A stretch of 64,000 nucleotides of DNA from CAYNZP01 sp964401835 (GCA_964401835.1 CAYNZP010000007.1:1-64000); one strand, 5' to 3'; positions 40,934-51,072 are shown, counted from the first letter of the stretch. Program-made: numbers and translations. Notes: generated by a model not told the origin, from the sequence alone.

Positions 40934-43251
40934 GGCTTAACTCTAATTAAATATTCCTTGTCTTTTTCAACTTCAAAACGGATTAGCCCATCCTCATTTA
41001 CCGTCCCAACAGAATTTTCGTTATGATCGGTAACCGAATATTTTTTTTCATCCTCGACAACAAAGCATGTGCGAGTTGTATTGGCGACAATTGAAGCTTT
41101 CACAAGTTCATGCTTTTCCCATTCAATGTTGACGGCAAATCCTCCGCGGGCTTTCAATCCTTTAACAGATCCATCAGGCCAGCATTTGGGCAATGCCGGC
41201 AGCAGGTGTAGCTGACAATAATAGCTCTGCAGGAGCATTTCTGTAATAGCCCCAACTGCACCGAAATTTCCATCAATCTCAAAAATTCGGGGCGGATGCA
41301 GATCAAGCAGTGTCTCACTGGCAAAATCGGTTATCAAGTGTTTAATATGTTCAAAAGCTTTATCGCCATTACCTGCCCGGGCGTAACAACATGCAACCCA
41401 GGCACGCGACCAGCCCGTATGCCCCCCGGCGGCGTTCATGCGAAACTCGAGTGATTTTAATGCCGCGTTGAATAACTCGGGGGCCTTGCGAGGACAGAAC
41501 TGTTCGCCAGGATATAAACCGAACAGGTGAGAGAGATGGCGATGGCCGGGTTCGATTTCAGTGAATTCCTCATTCCATTCGAGAAGTTGACCTTGGCTGC
41601 CGATCTTTGGAGTGGGTAGTTTGTCAAGCATCGCATGCCATTTGGCCTGCCTGTCACGGTCGATGTCCAGAATATCACAGGCCTTGACTAAATGCGTAAG
41701 AACGTCCCACGCAAGTTCTACATCAAATGCTGAGTTTACACAGAGCGATACGGGATGATTAGGATTATCACCAGCCTCTGCGAAGCGGTTTTCAGGTGAC
41801 TGGCTGGGCACGATCAGTAGTTGGCCATCGTCACCCTCAATCATGTAATCTTCGTAAAATTCACCAACAAGCTTCATAAACGGATAGCCTCGCTCACGCA
41901 GAAATTGCTTATCCTGCGAATACTCATAATGCCACCAGACGTGCTGAGCAAGCCAAGCGCCAGCCGCAATGTACACCGCCCACCCGAAACTCTCCGGCGT
42001 GGCACGCCCCCAAGGGTCAGTCGCCAAAGGCAGGAAAATTCCACGGCAACCGTAAAGGTCTTTTGCCGCCTTTTGCCCATGCGGCACAAGGCGTTCAAGA
42101 TATTTCATGAAAGCTTCAAACGTGTGCTGCATACCTGCTGGCTCTGCCGGCCAATAGTTCATTTGCAAGTTAATGTCGAGATGAAAATCGCTTGCCCAAG
42201 GCGGTAGAATATTGTCATTCCAAATTCCCTGCAGATTGGCAGGCAACTCACCGCATGCGGACGAGGCCACAAGTAAATAACGCCCGAAGTTGAAATACAA
42301 CAACGCCAAGGCAGGATCTTGTTGTTCTTCCTTGAGTCGCCTCATACGAACATCAGTCGGCAAATCGGGTCCTCTAAGTGGAAGTTCCAAGGAAAATTCG
42401 CCCAGTTGACGATGATATTCTTTCTGGTGACGTGAGAGCACATCCTCCCATTTGGGCCTGCCCATCTGCGAAAGATCACACTCATCAGCTGGATCATTAT
42501 TCTTGGCCGACGTGCCGATATTGACCACTATGATCATCTCCTCAGCACAGGAAATCATTAACTTGTCACCATCGGCAACAATCATTGCATCATCGCCAGT
42601 CAGCCAGACACGGGCTTGGGTTTGGAACTTCATGCCAGTCTCAAATTCGCCAGCCATGACAATCCGATCACCGCAAGCATTGGCCTCAAGCTTGCATTGC
42701 AGATCAATCGTGCGATCAAAACGCAAACGGGCGGTAAATTTGCAGGCTTCAGTATTGTCCCGATTCATACACTTTACGCGAATATAGATCAAGTCGTCCG
42801 CCAGCGATGCAAGAACATCCCGCCGGAAACTTTTGTGATTGGGCATCACGGAATACTCGGCGCAAGCAATGGCTTTATTGAGATCAAGCTCTCGTTTATA
42901 ATCAAAAACAATGTCGTGTTCGAAATCAATATAGAGATCTCCAACAGACTGATAAGCGTCAATACGACCAGGCGATTCATATTCGGTAAAGCTACCGAAA
43001 AGGCTGTTGCCTAGCTGAGTACCTTGCTCATATTCACCCGCAAGCAAAAGCTCACGTACTTCACTAAGCCGTTCAGCAACTTGGCGATTATCGCGATGCC
43101 GATACTTTCCCCTCCATAGCCATTCATGATTAAGGGAAAGACGCTCGGTTTTATGCCCACCCCAAACCATTGCCCCCACTCTGCCCGTTCCTACAGGCAG
43201 GCCATCCATCCAGTTAGAAGCCGGTTTATCATACCTCATTAATGAATCCAT
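40930..43251 (-). CDS. GH95 alpha-L-fucosidase/galactosidase
   Basis: ATG 43251 is chosen for AAGGAT 7 bases upstream, just after the stop of the epimerase gene. The 773-residue protein has the GH95 N-terminal domain (WMDGLPVGTGRVGAMVWGG, LNHEWLWRG) and the helical barrel with DINLQMNYWPAEPAG. LLEWNEEF holds the likely acid Glu, followed by GHRHLSHLFGLYPG and EIDGNFGAVGAITEMLLQS with the key Asp. GH95 enzymes remove alpha-1,2-L-fucose or alpha-L-galactose by inversion. In the usual TNINLQMNYW loop the first Asn is Asp here. There is no signal peptide, so it acts on imported oligosaccharides. Confidence 0.85.
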   Translation of the reverse strand: MDSLMRYDKPASNWMDGLPVGTGRVGAMVWGGHKTERLSLNHEWLWRGKYRHRDNRQVAERLSEVRELLLAGEYEQGTQLGNSLFGSFTEYESPGRIDAYQSVGDLYIDFEHDIVFDYKRELDLNKAIACAEYSVMPNHKSFRRDVLASLADDLIYIRVKCMNRDNTEACKFTARLRFDRTIDLQCKLEANACGDRIVMAGEFETGMKFQTQARVWLTGDDAMIVADGDKLMISCAEEMIIVVNIGTSAKNNDPADECDLSQMGRPKWEDVLSRHQKEYHRQLGEFSLELPLRGPDLPTDVRMRRLKEEQQDPALALLYFNFGRYLLVASSACGELPANLQGIWNDNILPPWASDFHLDINLQMNYWPAEPAGMQHTFEAFMKYLERLVPHGQKAAKDLYGCRGIFLPLATDPWGRATPESFGWAVYIAAGAWLAQHVWWHYEYSQDKQFLRERGYPFMKLVGEFYEDYMIEGDDGQLLIVPSQSPENRFAEAGDNPNHPVSLCVNSAFDVELAWDVLTHLVKACDILDIDRDRQAKWHAMLDKLPTPKIGSQGQLLEWNEEFTEIEPGHRHLSHLFGLYPGEQFCPRKAPELFNAALKSLEFRMNAAGGHTGWSRAWVACCYARAGNGDKAFEHIKHLITDFASETLLDLHPPRIFEIDGNFGAVGAITEMLLQSYYCQLHLLPALPKCWPDGSVKGLKARGGFAVNIEWEKHELVKASIVANTTRTCFVVEDEKKYSVTDHNENSVGTVNEDGLIRFEVEKDKEYLIRVKP

Positions 43252-43255
43252 AGCT

Positions 43256-44089
43256 CTATCCTTGATCTTTTGCATGACCAAAAAGGGAGATTATTTTTTC
43301 TGACGCACACTTAGCCCGCCTAATCATTTTATGAACATCAGCCCCTGCAGGCCAGCTCGGTTCCATTATCATCTTGCCACTGAAGCCCAAATCACAAACC
43401 ACATGGACAAACTCTTGCCAGTCTATCAATCCGTCAAACGGGAGCAAGTGCTCTTCTTTGAGGAGGTGATTATCATTGACATGGAATTCTAAAATCCGCG
43501 ACCCGGCTTTTTTGATAGATTCACCAAGCCCCACCGAAAGATTTAAATGATTCGTATCGATGCATATACCTATCTGCGGAGAATTGATAGAGTCAACAAC
43601 ATCTATAAGCAGATCGATATCTGAGGTCAGCCAGCCAGGACACATTGTCTCAACTGCCAGCTTTACGTTCCATCGTTCACAGCAACCCGCCACAGACTCC
43701 AATGCCCACAGCAAATTCGCTTTTTGCAGGTGTTCTTTTCCCGGCTGAAGTTTAATATACGAGCACGCATGCACAACCAAAGTATCTGCTCCGCATATCT
43801 GGGTTGACTCGATCACGTCTTTACATATTTCGATGCCCGTTTGAACCTCGTCGCGATCCGGTGAAGATAGTTTAATTGTATCAGGTGCATGGGCAGTATA
43901 GCTCATACCCAACCGCTCTGCCGTCTTGCGGAACCCTTCACACTGCCGCACATTTTGGTAGTCCATAGGCGGGCAATTGAAGCTCAACTCTACTAGATCA
44001 AAGCCAATCTCTTTGAGAAATGCGAGTTGGCTTTCTCCGAACCGACCATCAAGCATAGCTGACGAAGAACGTATCCCTATTTGAATCAT
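43256..44089 (-). CDS. Sugar phosphate isomerase/epimerase (TIM barrel)
   Basis: The 277-residue protein is a xylose-isomerase-like barrel. It starts IQIGIRSSSAML and has FDLVELSFN, the MSYTAHAP strand with its His, LAVETMCPG with the first metal Glu, and GICIDTNHLN with Asp and His. EFHVNDNH and MIMEPSWPAG (last Glu) complete the metal site. Members interconvert sugars or sugar acids. It is the gene before GH95 (4-base gap) and after the metallophosphoesterase (24 bases), so it is part of the glycan operon. The substrate is not predictable. Confidence 0.78.
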   Translation of the reverse strand: MIQIGIRSSSAMLDGRFGESQLAFLKEIGFDLVELSFNCPPMDYQNVRQCEGFRKTAERLGMSYTAHAPDTIKLSSPDRDEVQTGIEICKDVIESTQICGADTLVVHACSYIKLQPGKEHLQKANLLWALESVAGCCERWNVKLAVETMCPGWLTSDIDLLIDVVDSINSPQIGICIDTNHLNLSVGLGESIKKAGSRILEFHVNDNHLLKEEHLLPFDGLIDWQEFVHVVCDLGFSGKMIMEPSWPAGADVHKMIRRAKCASEKIISLFGHAKDQG

Positions 44090-44113
44090 AATTTCTGTTG
44101 TCCCGTCCGTAAC

Positions 44114-44929
44114 CTAGAATTCTCTATCCAACAAGAAACGCGCCACATCGGCATCCGGGGAGCGCCACTGCGACCACCGCTGCCCGTGTTCCCAATCTTT
44201 CAAGTCCCATCGCCAAGGCAGAGCGGTAATCCGCCTGTTGTGGATATGCACAACATAGAAATGCCGGCCATGTTCGGGATCAATCGGATGGTTGCGACAG
44301 TGGCCTATGCTGATACACGAGATTCCGTCAAGTTCGAACACTTCCGGAATGTGTATATGAGCGCTCACCACCAGTATGACCCGCTTGTCGGCCAGGATTT
44401 TTAGAACGTCGTCCGGATTCTTAAGGCTATCAATCCTTGTATGCAGGAACAGCACAACCGGCATTTCGTCGGCGACTTGCCCCATATCTGCTTGCAGCCA
44501 AGCCAGATCTTCGCAGTTGACACGGCCTTGTTCTGCTTGATCATAATCGCTGTTCAGAGCAATAAAATGAATTCCTTGACAATTGAACGAATATGATTTT
44601 CCGCCGTATTGCCTCATGAAATAATCCAAATACGGCGTGGTACCGTCGTGATTGCCAAATACTTCGTAATGCCGATACTTCAACTTATTCATGAAATAGC
44701 GGTAATAATCAAACTCCAACTGCTCTTCGGCTGGGTTGCCGTCTACAGCGTCTCCGCACAAGACCACAAAATCCGGTTTGGCAACACATCCGCCAATCTC
44801 AGCAGGCAGCGGCCAACCTTTCAACTCGTTCATCTGCTTGATGATATTCCCGCGTAAATCCTCCTCGTCAAACTTCATCTCATATCCAAAATGAGAATCG
44901 CCCCAAGCATAGAATGTTATATCCGTCAT
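44114..44929 (-). CDS. Calcineurin-like metallophosphoesterase
   Basis: The protein carries all metallophosphoesterase motifs: GDSHFG, VVLCGDAVDGN, VFGNHDGT, VLFLHTR and SAHIHIPE, binding two metals. The start is uncertain; ATG 44929 gives MTDITFYAWGD close to the first motif, while 44941 and 44968 are also possible and none has a strong ribosome site. It has no signal peptide. It may hydrolyse a phosphosugar or a phosphodiester made in the operon. Confidence 0.8.
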   Translation of the reverse strand: MTDITFYAWGDSHFGYEMKFDEEDLRGNIIKQMNELKGWPLPAEIGGCVAKPDFVVLCGDAVDGNPAEEQLEFDYYRYFMNKLKYRHYEVFGNHDGTTPYLDYFMRQYGGKSYSFNCQGIHFIALNSDYDQAEQGRVNCEDLAWLQADMGQVADEMPVVLFLHTRIDSLKNPDDVLKILADKRVILVVSAHIHIPEVFELDGISCISIGHCRNHPIDPEHGRHFYVVHIHNRRITALPWRWDLKDWEHGQRWSQWRSPDADVARFLLDREF

Positions 44930-45033
44930 AATTTTATCTTTCATTTGATTCACACTAGCCACTGACACATCTCATTTGGGAGTCTTTTTGTAGTTTCGCA
45001 TCCAGATTCTGTTTCTTCCATTTGAAACTTCGA

Positions 45034-46557
45034 CTACGGCAGGGGTTCAATCCTGGCGAGACGCAAATCGGAGAATACTGCCTCACCTCGCTCCACGACT
45101 AATTCAACATCGCCTTGTTTGTTAGCCTCGGGCAACACCGCTGTAAATATCCAGCGATCATCTAAATATACTTCAAAGTGCTCATCACGAGTAAAACATC
45201 GAATTCGATACTCTTGACCGTGCTGCAAATCGCATTGGCACACATCGCGATATAGACTTCCGCCACCCCCTGCCAAAGCCTGAACAATATCCGCACCCCA
45301 TCCCAATTGGCATTTAGCATCCTTTCGCGCCATGCCGATTTCCATCTGCTGGCGTTCAAAATTCAGACTGATCCGCACGCCATTCCCGTCGGCACTCCGC
45401 AAGACCAGACCTACTTGTGCGCCGGTCAGGCATTTAACTCTGCAATCAAGGTGCAGATCGGAAACGTCTCGGACGATCCGGCAAGATGATCCGACTACTT
45501 CCGCTTTGCCCACAATCACACCATCATCTCGCTGCCAATCACCCAGGTCCATAACATCAAAAGAAGGGACATTCTCCGAGGCCCCACAAATTAGGCCCGT
45601 CTCCAACTTCTCCATGAGGGGCATGTATTCGAGAAAGAGGCTCCCATCGGCTTCTGCCCCGATCTTCTTGGGGATCCCCCATGTACCCTGTAATCCGTGC
45701 ACATCTCCCTGAACGTGGTGATAAAAAATCCGCTCGCCCTGATACGAAATAGTGCGTCCAACATACGACGTCATCTTGCCGCCGCCAGCACCTATTAACA
45801 TATATTCATCAGGCAACGCAAATGGGCCATCTATGGACTCGCCGACCATGTAATAGGTACCAGTCGTGTCAAAACGGCTGGGCGTGTTCAGTTTCACCCC
45901 GTACATGCTGCAAGTGCAGAACAGCAGATAATATCGGCCTTTCATTTCAAACAGCTCGGGAACCTCGGCGTGGTAGAATGAACCAACCTCGGCATCAACT
46001 GGAGGCATGATGCTCCAATGCAGAAGATCTTGGGACTTCAGGTGAGCAATTACAGTACCAGTATCAGCATGATTCCACTCCGGCTTGCGGGCAAACAGGA
46101 GCATGTGGTAATGCTGATCTTCCTGGCGATACGCTACAAAGGGATCCCGCCAGTCCACTTTGGGAAACTGAGGGCTCACCGGTTCGGTTAGATAATACTG
46201 CCCCGTGGGCTCGAGAATCGGGTTGCCCTCGAATGGTGTCCAGTTATCAAGATCTTCAGAAAAGTAAACCCCAACGACCTGCCGATCCGTACGATTGGCG
46301 CCAATAAACATACAAAACCGGTCTTCGTAACGAACCACCATGCCGGTGCATGTCGATCCCTCGTTCCATTCCCCAGGCTTCCCTTTAAATGGAATGGATG
46401 GGCGGTCTGTCCAATGCAAGAGGTCCTCGCTGACAGCGTGGCCGATTGTGTCAAAATCAGAGCCGACAATTTCGATATAGAATAGGTGGAATATTCCATC
46501 CCACTCAAACAACCAGCTATCCCAAAGTTTTCTAGGCATTTTCGGACGATATATCAT
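45034..46557 (-). CDS. GH32-like glycoside hydrolase, second paralogue
   Basis: ATG 46557 follows AAAGGGAC. The 507-residue protein parallels the one at 13363-14847 over its length: MIYRPKMPRKLWDSWLFEWD (Asp 13), WRDPFVAYRQ for the RDP motif, VPELFEMKGRYYL for the acid Glu, and the C-terminal sandwich FEVYLDDRWIFTAV and FSDLRLARIEPL. It is the first gene of the glycan operon at 37.8-46.6 kb. Its neighbours process fucose and mannose-type units, so it may not be a fructosidase despite the fold. No signal peptide is present. Confidence 0.78.
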   Translation of the reverse strand: MIYRPKMPRKLWDSWLFEWDGIFHLFYIEIVGSDFDTIGHAVSEDLLHWTDRPSIPFKGKPGEWNEGSTCTGMVVRYEDRFCMFIGANRTDRQVVGVYFSEDLDNWTPFEGNPILEPTGQYYLTEPVSPQFPKVDWRDPFVAYRQEDQHYHMLLFARKPEWNHADTGTVIAHLKSQDLLHWSIMPPVDAEVGSFYHAEVPELFEMKGRYYLLFCTCSMYGVKLNTPSRFDTTGTYYMVGESIDGPFALPDEYMLIGAGGGKMTSYVGRTISYQGERIFYHHVQGDVHGLQGTWGIPKKIGAEADGSLFLEYMPLMEKLETGLICGASENVPSFDVMDLGDWQRDDGVIVGKAEVVGSSCRIVRDVSDLHLDCRVKCLTGAQVGLVLRSADGNGVRISLNFERQQMEIGMARKDAKCQLGWGADIVQALAGGGGSLYRDVCQCDLQHGQEYRIRCFTRDEHFEVYLDDRWIFTAVLPEANKQGDVELVVERGEAVFSDLRLARIEPLP

Positions 46558-46802
46558 ATCTAGTCCCTTTCATCTTTATCGACGTAATTGCACAATGAAC
46601 TTCTCCCCATATCCGTTCCAGATGGCGTGCGAGTTTTACGCTTAAGATAATCGAATATTATCGTACTACGAATACGCCCACCAATGACAGCTATGCCAAA
46701 CTTCTTCATCCAACGAGTCCTTTACAAAAGCTTTAATTTAATCTTATTCATAAAAGTACCTATTACGTTCCGTTTTCTTGATTTTAAACAAGAGTTTTAA
46801 AA

Positions 46803-47732
46803 TTAAATGCAGAATATTGCATATCCGGCTGATGCCAGGATTAATGAAATCGCCGGTGTAAGCAGCCAGCCGAAGCCGATGTTTCGCAAGCTCCTGAACT
46901 TTATCGCGTAGACGCCGCGAATCGCTCCTATACCCATTATTGAGCCTATAATCGCCTGCGAAGTACTTACCGGCACGCCGATAACGGCAAATATATGAAC
47001 CGTCACAGCCATAGATGAAACGGCTACGAAGGCGGTAAACGCGTCCATCGGCATCACGCCGGAACCGACGGCCATCATCACGCGTTTGCTATAGGTCAAG
47101 ACGCCAACCGCAATTGCAATCCCGCCAAAAAGGGCAAGCTGGCTGTCGGATATGCCTTCAATCTGGCCGGAGAATATACCCGTAGCGTTGGCGACGTTGT
47201 TCGCACCGAGAGCATACGAGCCATAGGTTCCGACAATTAGCAGGCCGCCCCAAAGAATCTTATCGCGCGTCAGAATACTCATGGGCACATGGCGGATAAA
47301 GGCGGCCAGCAGCTTGTAGAGGACATACGCGATAACCATCGCCCCGATGGGAGTGGCTATCCAGCAGATAACGACCTTCGCCAGACCGCCCCAGTGCATC
47401 GAATCTGTAGCAAGGCTGATGCCGGCAATCGAACCAACGATGGCCTGGGACGTGCTTATCGGCAGGCGCATAATCGTCATGAGCGTAACGGTAATAGCAG
47501 CTGAGACTGACACGACTAGCAGGCTCGTCTGCGTTTGTGCGGTCAGGCCGCTTAGCGTATGGATACCGCCCTCGCCCTGGAGCATCGCACCCAAAATGAT
47601 AGCCACGGAACACAGGACGCACGCCTTGCGGAAGCTGATTATGCGAGAAGCAACGGCCGTGCCGAAGACATTGGAGGCGTCGTTGGCACCCAATGCCCAA
47701 CCAAGATATAAACCACCCGTCAGCGGAAGCAT
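46803..47732 (-). CDS. pit: PiT-family inorganic phosphate transporter
   Basis: The 309-residue membrane protein shows the two PiT repeats: LGWALGANDASNVFGTAVAS near the start and YALGANNVANATGIFSGQI in the second half, each with the GANDxxN phosphate-transport signature. About ten hydrophobic segments are visible. It imports phosphate with H+ or Na+. Its ATG follows the stop of the DUF47 gene by one base, so the two are made together. It has no relation to the sugar operons on each side except strand. Confidence 0.9.
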   Translation of the reverse strand: MLPLTGGLYLGWALGANDASNVFGTAVASRIISFRKACVLCSVAIILGAMLQGEGGIHTLSGLTAQTQTSLLVVSVSAAITVTLMTIMRLPISTSQAIVGSIAGISLATDSMHWGGLAKVVICWIATPIGAMVIAYVLYKLLAAFIRHVPMSILTRDKILWGGLLIVGTYGSYALGANNVANATGIFSGQIEGISDSQLALFGGIAIAVGVLTYSKRVMMAVGSGVMPMDAFTAFVAVSSMAVTVHIFAVIGVPVSTSQAIIGSIMGIGAIRGVYAIKFRSLRNIGFGWLLTPAISLILASAGYAIFCI

Positions 47733-47733
47733 G

Positions 47734-48378
47734 TCAGATGGTCCTCTTGGCTACGATGATGCGGATCTTGTCGCCGACATTTTCCGCACGGTCGCTTATA
47801 TGGGCGATCTGCTTGATAAGGTCGCGGAAAACTATAGTCGCGATACCGTCAACTGGTTCGGAGAATACTTCTTCAATAAGCCCAGCCTCGATCTTATCCG
47901 CTTCGCTTTCCAGCTCGTCTATCTTGCCTACAGCAACGGCTGCGTTCGTGAAATCCGAAAACAGCTTCTCTGCCGCATCGACCATCGCATCGACGGTCCG
48001 GCTGCACACGTCCACCAGCTGCAATATCTGAGGGTGGTACTTCTCCGGTATTGTTACGTGCTGGTTCCAAATCATGCGGATAGCGGATTCCGCCTGGTTG
48101 GGAACCTTGTCCATCGTTTCAAGCAGGCCAAGAATATCGCCGCGTGATTCAGGGAATAATGCCTTGGAATACATGACGACTTCTATCTCTCGGCGGATGT
48201 CGTCGGCCTTGCTTTCCGATTTATGAACTTCGGCAAAGGCAGCCTTGGCAGCTTCCCTGTCCGGTGCCTGGCAATAGTGCTTCACCGCCTGCTGAAAGGC
48301 GTCCAGACATTCCAGCACGCTTTGACAATACTCGGATATCTGAGATTGAATCTTTTTCTTTTTATTTACAAATAACAT
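47734..48378 (-). CDS. DUF47 / PhoU-like Pit accessory protein
   Basis: The 214-residue protein is all helical with PhoU-like repeated acidic helices: KSESKADDIRREIEVVMYSK, ELESEADKIEAGLIEEVFSE, SDRAENVGDKIRI. Such proteins are encoded next to PiT transporters and regulate phosphate uptake. The gene order (DUF47 then PiT, one base apart) is the standard one. Confidence 0.88.
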   Translation of the reverse strand: MLFVNKKKKIQSQISEYCQSVLECLDAFQQAVKHYCQAPDREAAKAAFAEVHKSESKADDIRREIEVVMYSKALFPESRGDILGLLETMDKVPNQAESAIRMIWNQHVTIPEKYHPQILQLVDVCSRTVDAMVDAAEKLFSDFTNAAVAVGKIDELESEADKIEAGLIEEVFSEPVDGIATIVFRDLIKQIAHISDRAENVGDKIRIIVAKRTI

Positions 48379-48556
48379 GAGTAATCTTGTCCTTCAGTTC
48401 ACTTCGCTAGATCCTATTTCTTCGACCGTGACAGAGGTCAACCGTTCTTTCAAACAATGATCCTAGTTGTCAAAACTAACCCGCTTTGAATATTGATGTG
48501 GTTCGCAGCAGAAGTTAATCGCCAATTCGCCGCTATGCGAGCCTTGCGTAATAGAC

Positions 48557-50056
48557 TCAATCAATATTCAAATTTTTTAATTTTGGATAAATTTGTTTAT
48601 ATACCTCAAATCGCTTGGTGTAGTAGTCAGCGAATTCTTTATCAGGCGTTTGGACAGATATCGCCTTGACCCATTTGGCGGCAATGTCAGCTAGGGGATC
48701 ATTAGCATCAGCGGCTTTGGCGAGAATGGCTACTCCGAGGCAGCCGGCTTCGGTAATGTCGAGAACGGTAATCGGCTTACCCAGGACGTCGGCTTTGAGT
48801 TGTGTCCAGATATTGGACTTGGCCCCACCGCCTGTGGCTCGCAGTTCATTTACCTGACAGCCGGATTGTTCAAGGATTTCCAGATTCAGCCGCATTTCAA
48901 AAGCGACGCCTTCAAGCAAGGCTTTCATTATCTCTTCGCGTTTTGTCGATAAACGCAGGCCTAGTATTGCTCCGGGCGTTTGGGTGTCAAAATGCGGCGT
49001 GCCGCTGGGTGTAAAGTAAGGAAGAACCATAAGGTCTGTTGGCTTATCAGGAATTTCTTCCAACAAAAGCTCGTAAACATCGCAGCCTGTTTTTTCTGAC
49101 TGTGCGATCTCAGCCTGCCCGAACTCGTCACGGAACCATTTAAGAATATTCCCGCCGGTCAGACTAAACGCTACCGTCGTATACATGCCATTTATTGTGT
49201 AATCATAAGTGCAAAGGTTACTGTTTCGCAGCTTTTCGGAGAACACCGGCTCTGAAAAGGCAGGCGTTATACATTCAACCGTCCCGGTGGCATAAACGGC
49301 CACTCCCGGCTGGGTAACACCGGCGCCTAGTGCACCGCAAGGTTGATCGTGCCCGCCTGCAACCACATAAGACTCTTCAGCAAGATTAAGCTCGTTTGCT
49401 ATCGAGGGTTTAATCTGCCCCGCTTTTTCACCAGACGGCAAAGGCCGGGCAAGCTGGTTAGCCGATAGGCCAACAGCATCCAAGATTTCCTCGCTCCATT
49501 CATGCTTTCTCACATCAAATAGCATCGTCCTGCCAGCCAGTGGCCAACCGATTGCAGGTTCCAAGCCAAGGCGAAGTTGCAACAGGTCTTCAAAGCAAAG
49601 GAACTTTTTGGCTTCGGACCATATCTCAGGCCGACTATCTCTCAGCCAAAGAAGTTTAAACAAAGAAAACATCGGATGAGCGGTATGGCCGGTAATCTGG
49701 TAGAGCTTCTCGGCTCCCAATTGCCCAGGAAAGCTTTTTACATAGTCAGCGGCCCGCATGTCTGATGAAACAAGTGCATTTGCAAGTGCCCTGCCATCCT
49801 TATCGATAGGTGTGAACGCTTCGCCCTGACTTGAGATACCCAGGCCACGAACTTTGCCGGGCACTTCTGCTGCAGATTCAGCGATAACCTCAAAGCATTT
49901 TTTAATCACTTTATCGGAGTCAAGTTCAGCCCAGCCCGGCTGCGACGAGATGACATCATACTCGCGGTAGGCGGCCGATATTTGCTTTCCGTTTTCATCG
50001 AACACTACAGCCTTGCAGCCGCTGGTTCCAATATCAACACCCATATAGTGATTCAT
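48557..50056 (-). CDS. FGGY-family carbohydrate kinase (xylulokinase-like)
   Basis: ATG 50056 follows GAGGAAGG. The 499-residue protein starts with the ATP-binding MGVDIGTSGCKAVVFDENG and has the sugar-binding GISSQGEAF. The catalytic region is VAGGHDQPCGALGAG, and the second FGGY domain has RATGGGAKSNIWTQLKADVL. It resembles xylulokinase but could phosphorylate fuculose or another ketose. It is the last gene of the minus-strand operon; the aldolase gene upstream ends 12 bases before it. The isomerase-kinase-aldolase set implies it phosphorylates the ketose formed by the isomerase. Confidence 0.85.
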   Translation of the reverse strand: MNHYMGVDIGTSGCKAVVFDENGKQISAAYREYDVISSQPGWAELDSDKVIKKCFEVIAESAAEVPGKVRGLGISSQGEAFTPIDKDGRALANALVSSDMRAADYVKSFPGQLGAEKLYQITGHTAHPMFSLFKLLWLRDSRPEIWSEAKKFLCFEDLLQLRLGLEPAIGWPLAGRTMLFDVRKHEWSEEILDAVGLSANQLARPLPSGEKAGQIKPSIANELNLAEESYVVAGGHDQPCGALGAGVTQPGVAVYATGTVECITPAFSEPVFSEKLRNSNLCTYDYTINGMYTTVAFSLTGGNILKWFRDEFGQAEIAQSEKTGCDVYELLLEEIPDKPTDLMVLPYFTPSGTPHFDTQTPGAILGLRLSTKREEIMKALLEGVAFEMRLNLEILEQSGCQVNELRATGGGAKSNIWTQLKADVLGKPITVLDITEAGCLGVAILAKAADANDPLADIAAKWVKAISVQTPDKEFADYYTKRFEVYKQIYPKLKNLNID

Positions 50057-50067
50057 TGATACCTTCC

Positions 50068-51072
50068 TCAAACGTACCAAAGCTTGAAATACTCCGAGGC
50101 GATCTTTTTCATCTCTTCAAAAACAATTCCCTGCCGATATGTCGTTGTGTAATGAGACAAAGAGGGGGTGCTTTGCATATCCGTCTTTTCGCCAAGTAAG
50201 CCTAACTCGAGTAGTCGCTTGCATTTTTGTGGGCCAACAACTTTTGCGGCATTTTTTAGCATGTCTTCAAATAACGCCGGCGCGCTATCTCGCTCAAGAC
50301 AGGTCCAGATATTCACCTTGGCAATACCATCAGCAAAGAGATTTTTTATCTGATCCGACCCAACCGATGATGTACCGTGAAGCACAAGTTTGGGACCTGT
50401 GATTTTGCTTATCTTTCGGGCCAGGTCGCCATGATATTTCAAGTCGGCAGCACTGGCCCGATGCTCGGTTCCGAGATTTGCGACAATATAATCCACACCG
50501 GTCTTACTGAGATACTCTTCAGCCGCTTCGGGTGTAGTAAGTTGGCTTTTTTCCTGGCCGGTTGCATCTATTATTTCATCACAGGCGCCTTCTATGACAA
50601 TCTCCTGGCCATGCTTTTCAACAAACTCGGCCGTCTTTGCGATGTTCTCCTCAAACGGTAAGCTTGAAGCATCGTACATGATCATGGAGAACTGTTTCAT
50701 GTCCCATTGCAGAAGCTGCTGGTCACTATCCCACTGGGTGTGATCAAGATGAACCATTACATTGAGCCTGGCGAAGGGCGAATCTTTATCAGTCAGCACT
50801 TTCAGGTCGGCAAGAAAAAGCTTAAGGCCGATATCCCACTTCCGCGTATGCGTGTAATAAACTGACTGGCTGCGATGAGAATACTGGTTGGTGATTGCAA
50901 TCGTAACCGGAATGTCAGGCCGGTCTATCATGTCGCCATATTCCTTGGCGGCAGAAAGGATGGCTTCGGTAGTGGTGAGATTCTCCGAGCAAAAAGTCGG
51001 CACAACCCACTTATCCTCAGCGGCCTTTGCATATACATTCAAAACCTGTTGGCGTTCCAAAACCAATGACAT
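50068..51072 (-). CDS. Class II aldolase of the fructose-bisphosphate type
   Basis: The 334-residue protein is a zinc aldolase of the FbaA/GatY fold: NVMVHLDHTQWDS with the zinc His and catalytic Asp, IVIEGACDEI, GVDYIVANLGTEHRAS, and phosphate-binding LVLHGTSSVGSDQIKNL and GIAKVNIWT. In an operon with a fucose-type isomerase and FGGY kinase, it would cleave the ketose phosphate. Typical fuculose aldolases (FucA) have a different fold, so this route uses a substitute aldolase or a different sugar. It is 20 bases downstream of the mutarotase gene. Confidence 0.82.
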   Translation of the reverse strand: MSLVLERQQVLNVYAKAAEDKWVVPTFCSENLTTTEAILSAAKEYGDMIDRPDIPVTIAITNQYSHRSQSVYYTHTRKWDIGLKLFLADLKVLTDKDSPFARLNVMVHLDHTQWDSDQQLLQWDMKQFSMIMYDASSLPFEENIAKTAEFVEKHGQEIVIEGACDEIIDATGQEKSQLTTPEAAEEYLSKTGVDYIVANLGTEHRASAADLKYHGDLARKISKITGPKLVLHGTSSVGSDQIKNLFADGIAKVNIWTCLERDSAPALFEDMLKNAAKVVGPQKCKRLLELGLLGEKTDMQSTPSLSHYTTTYRQGIVFEEMKKIASEYFKLWYV

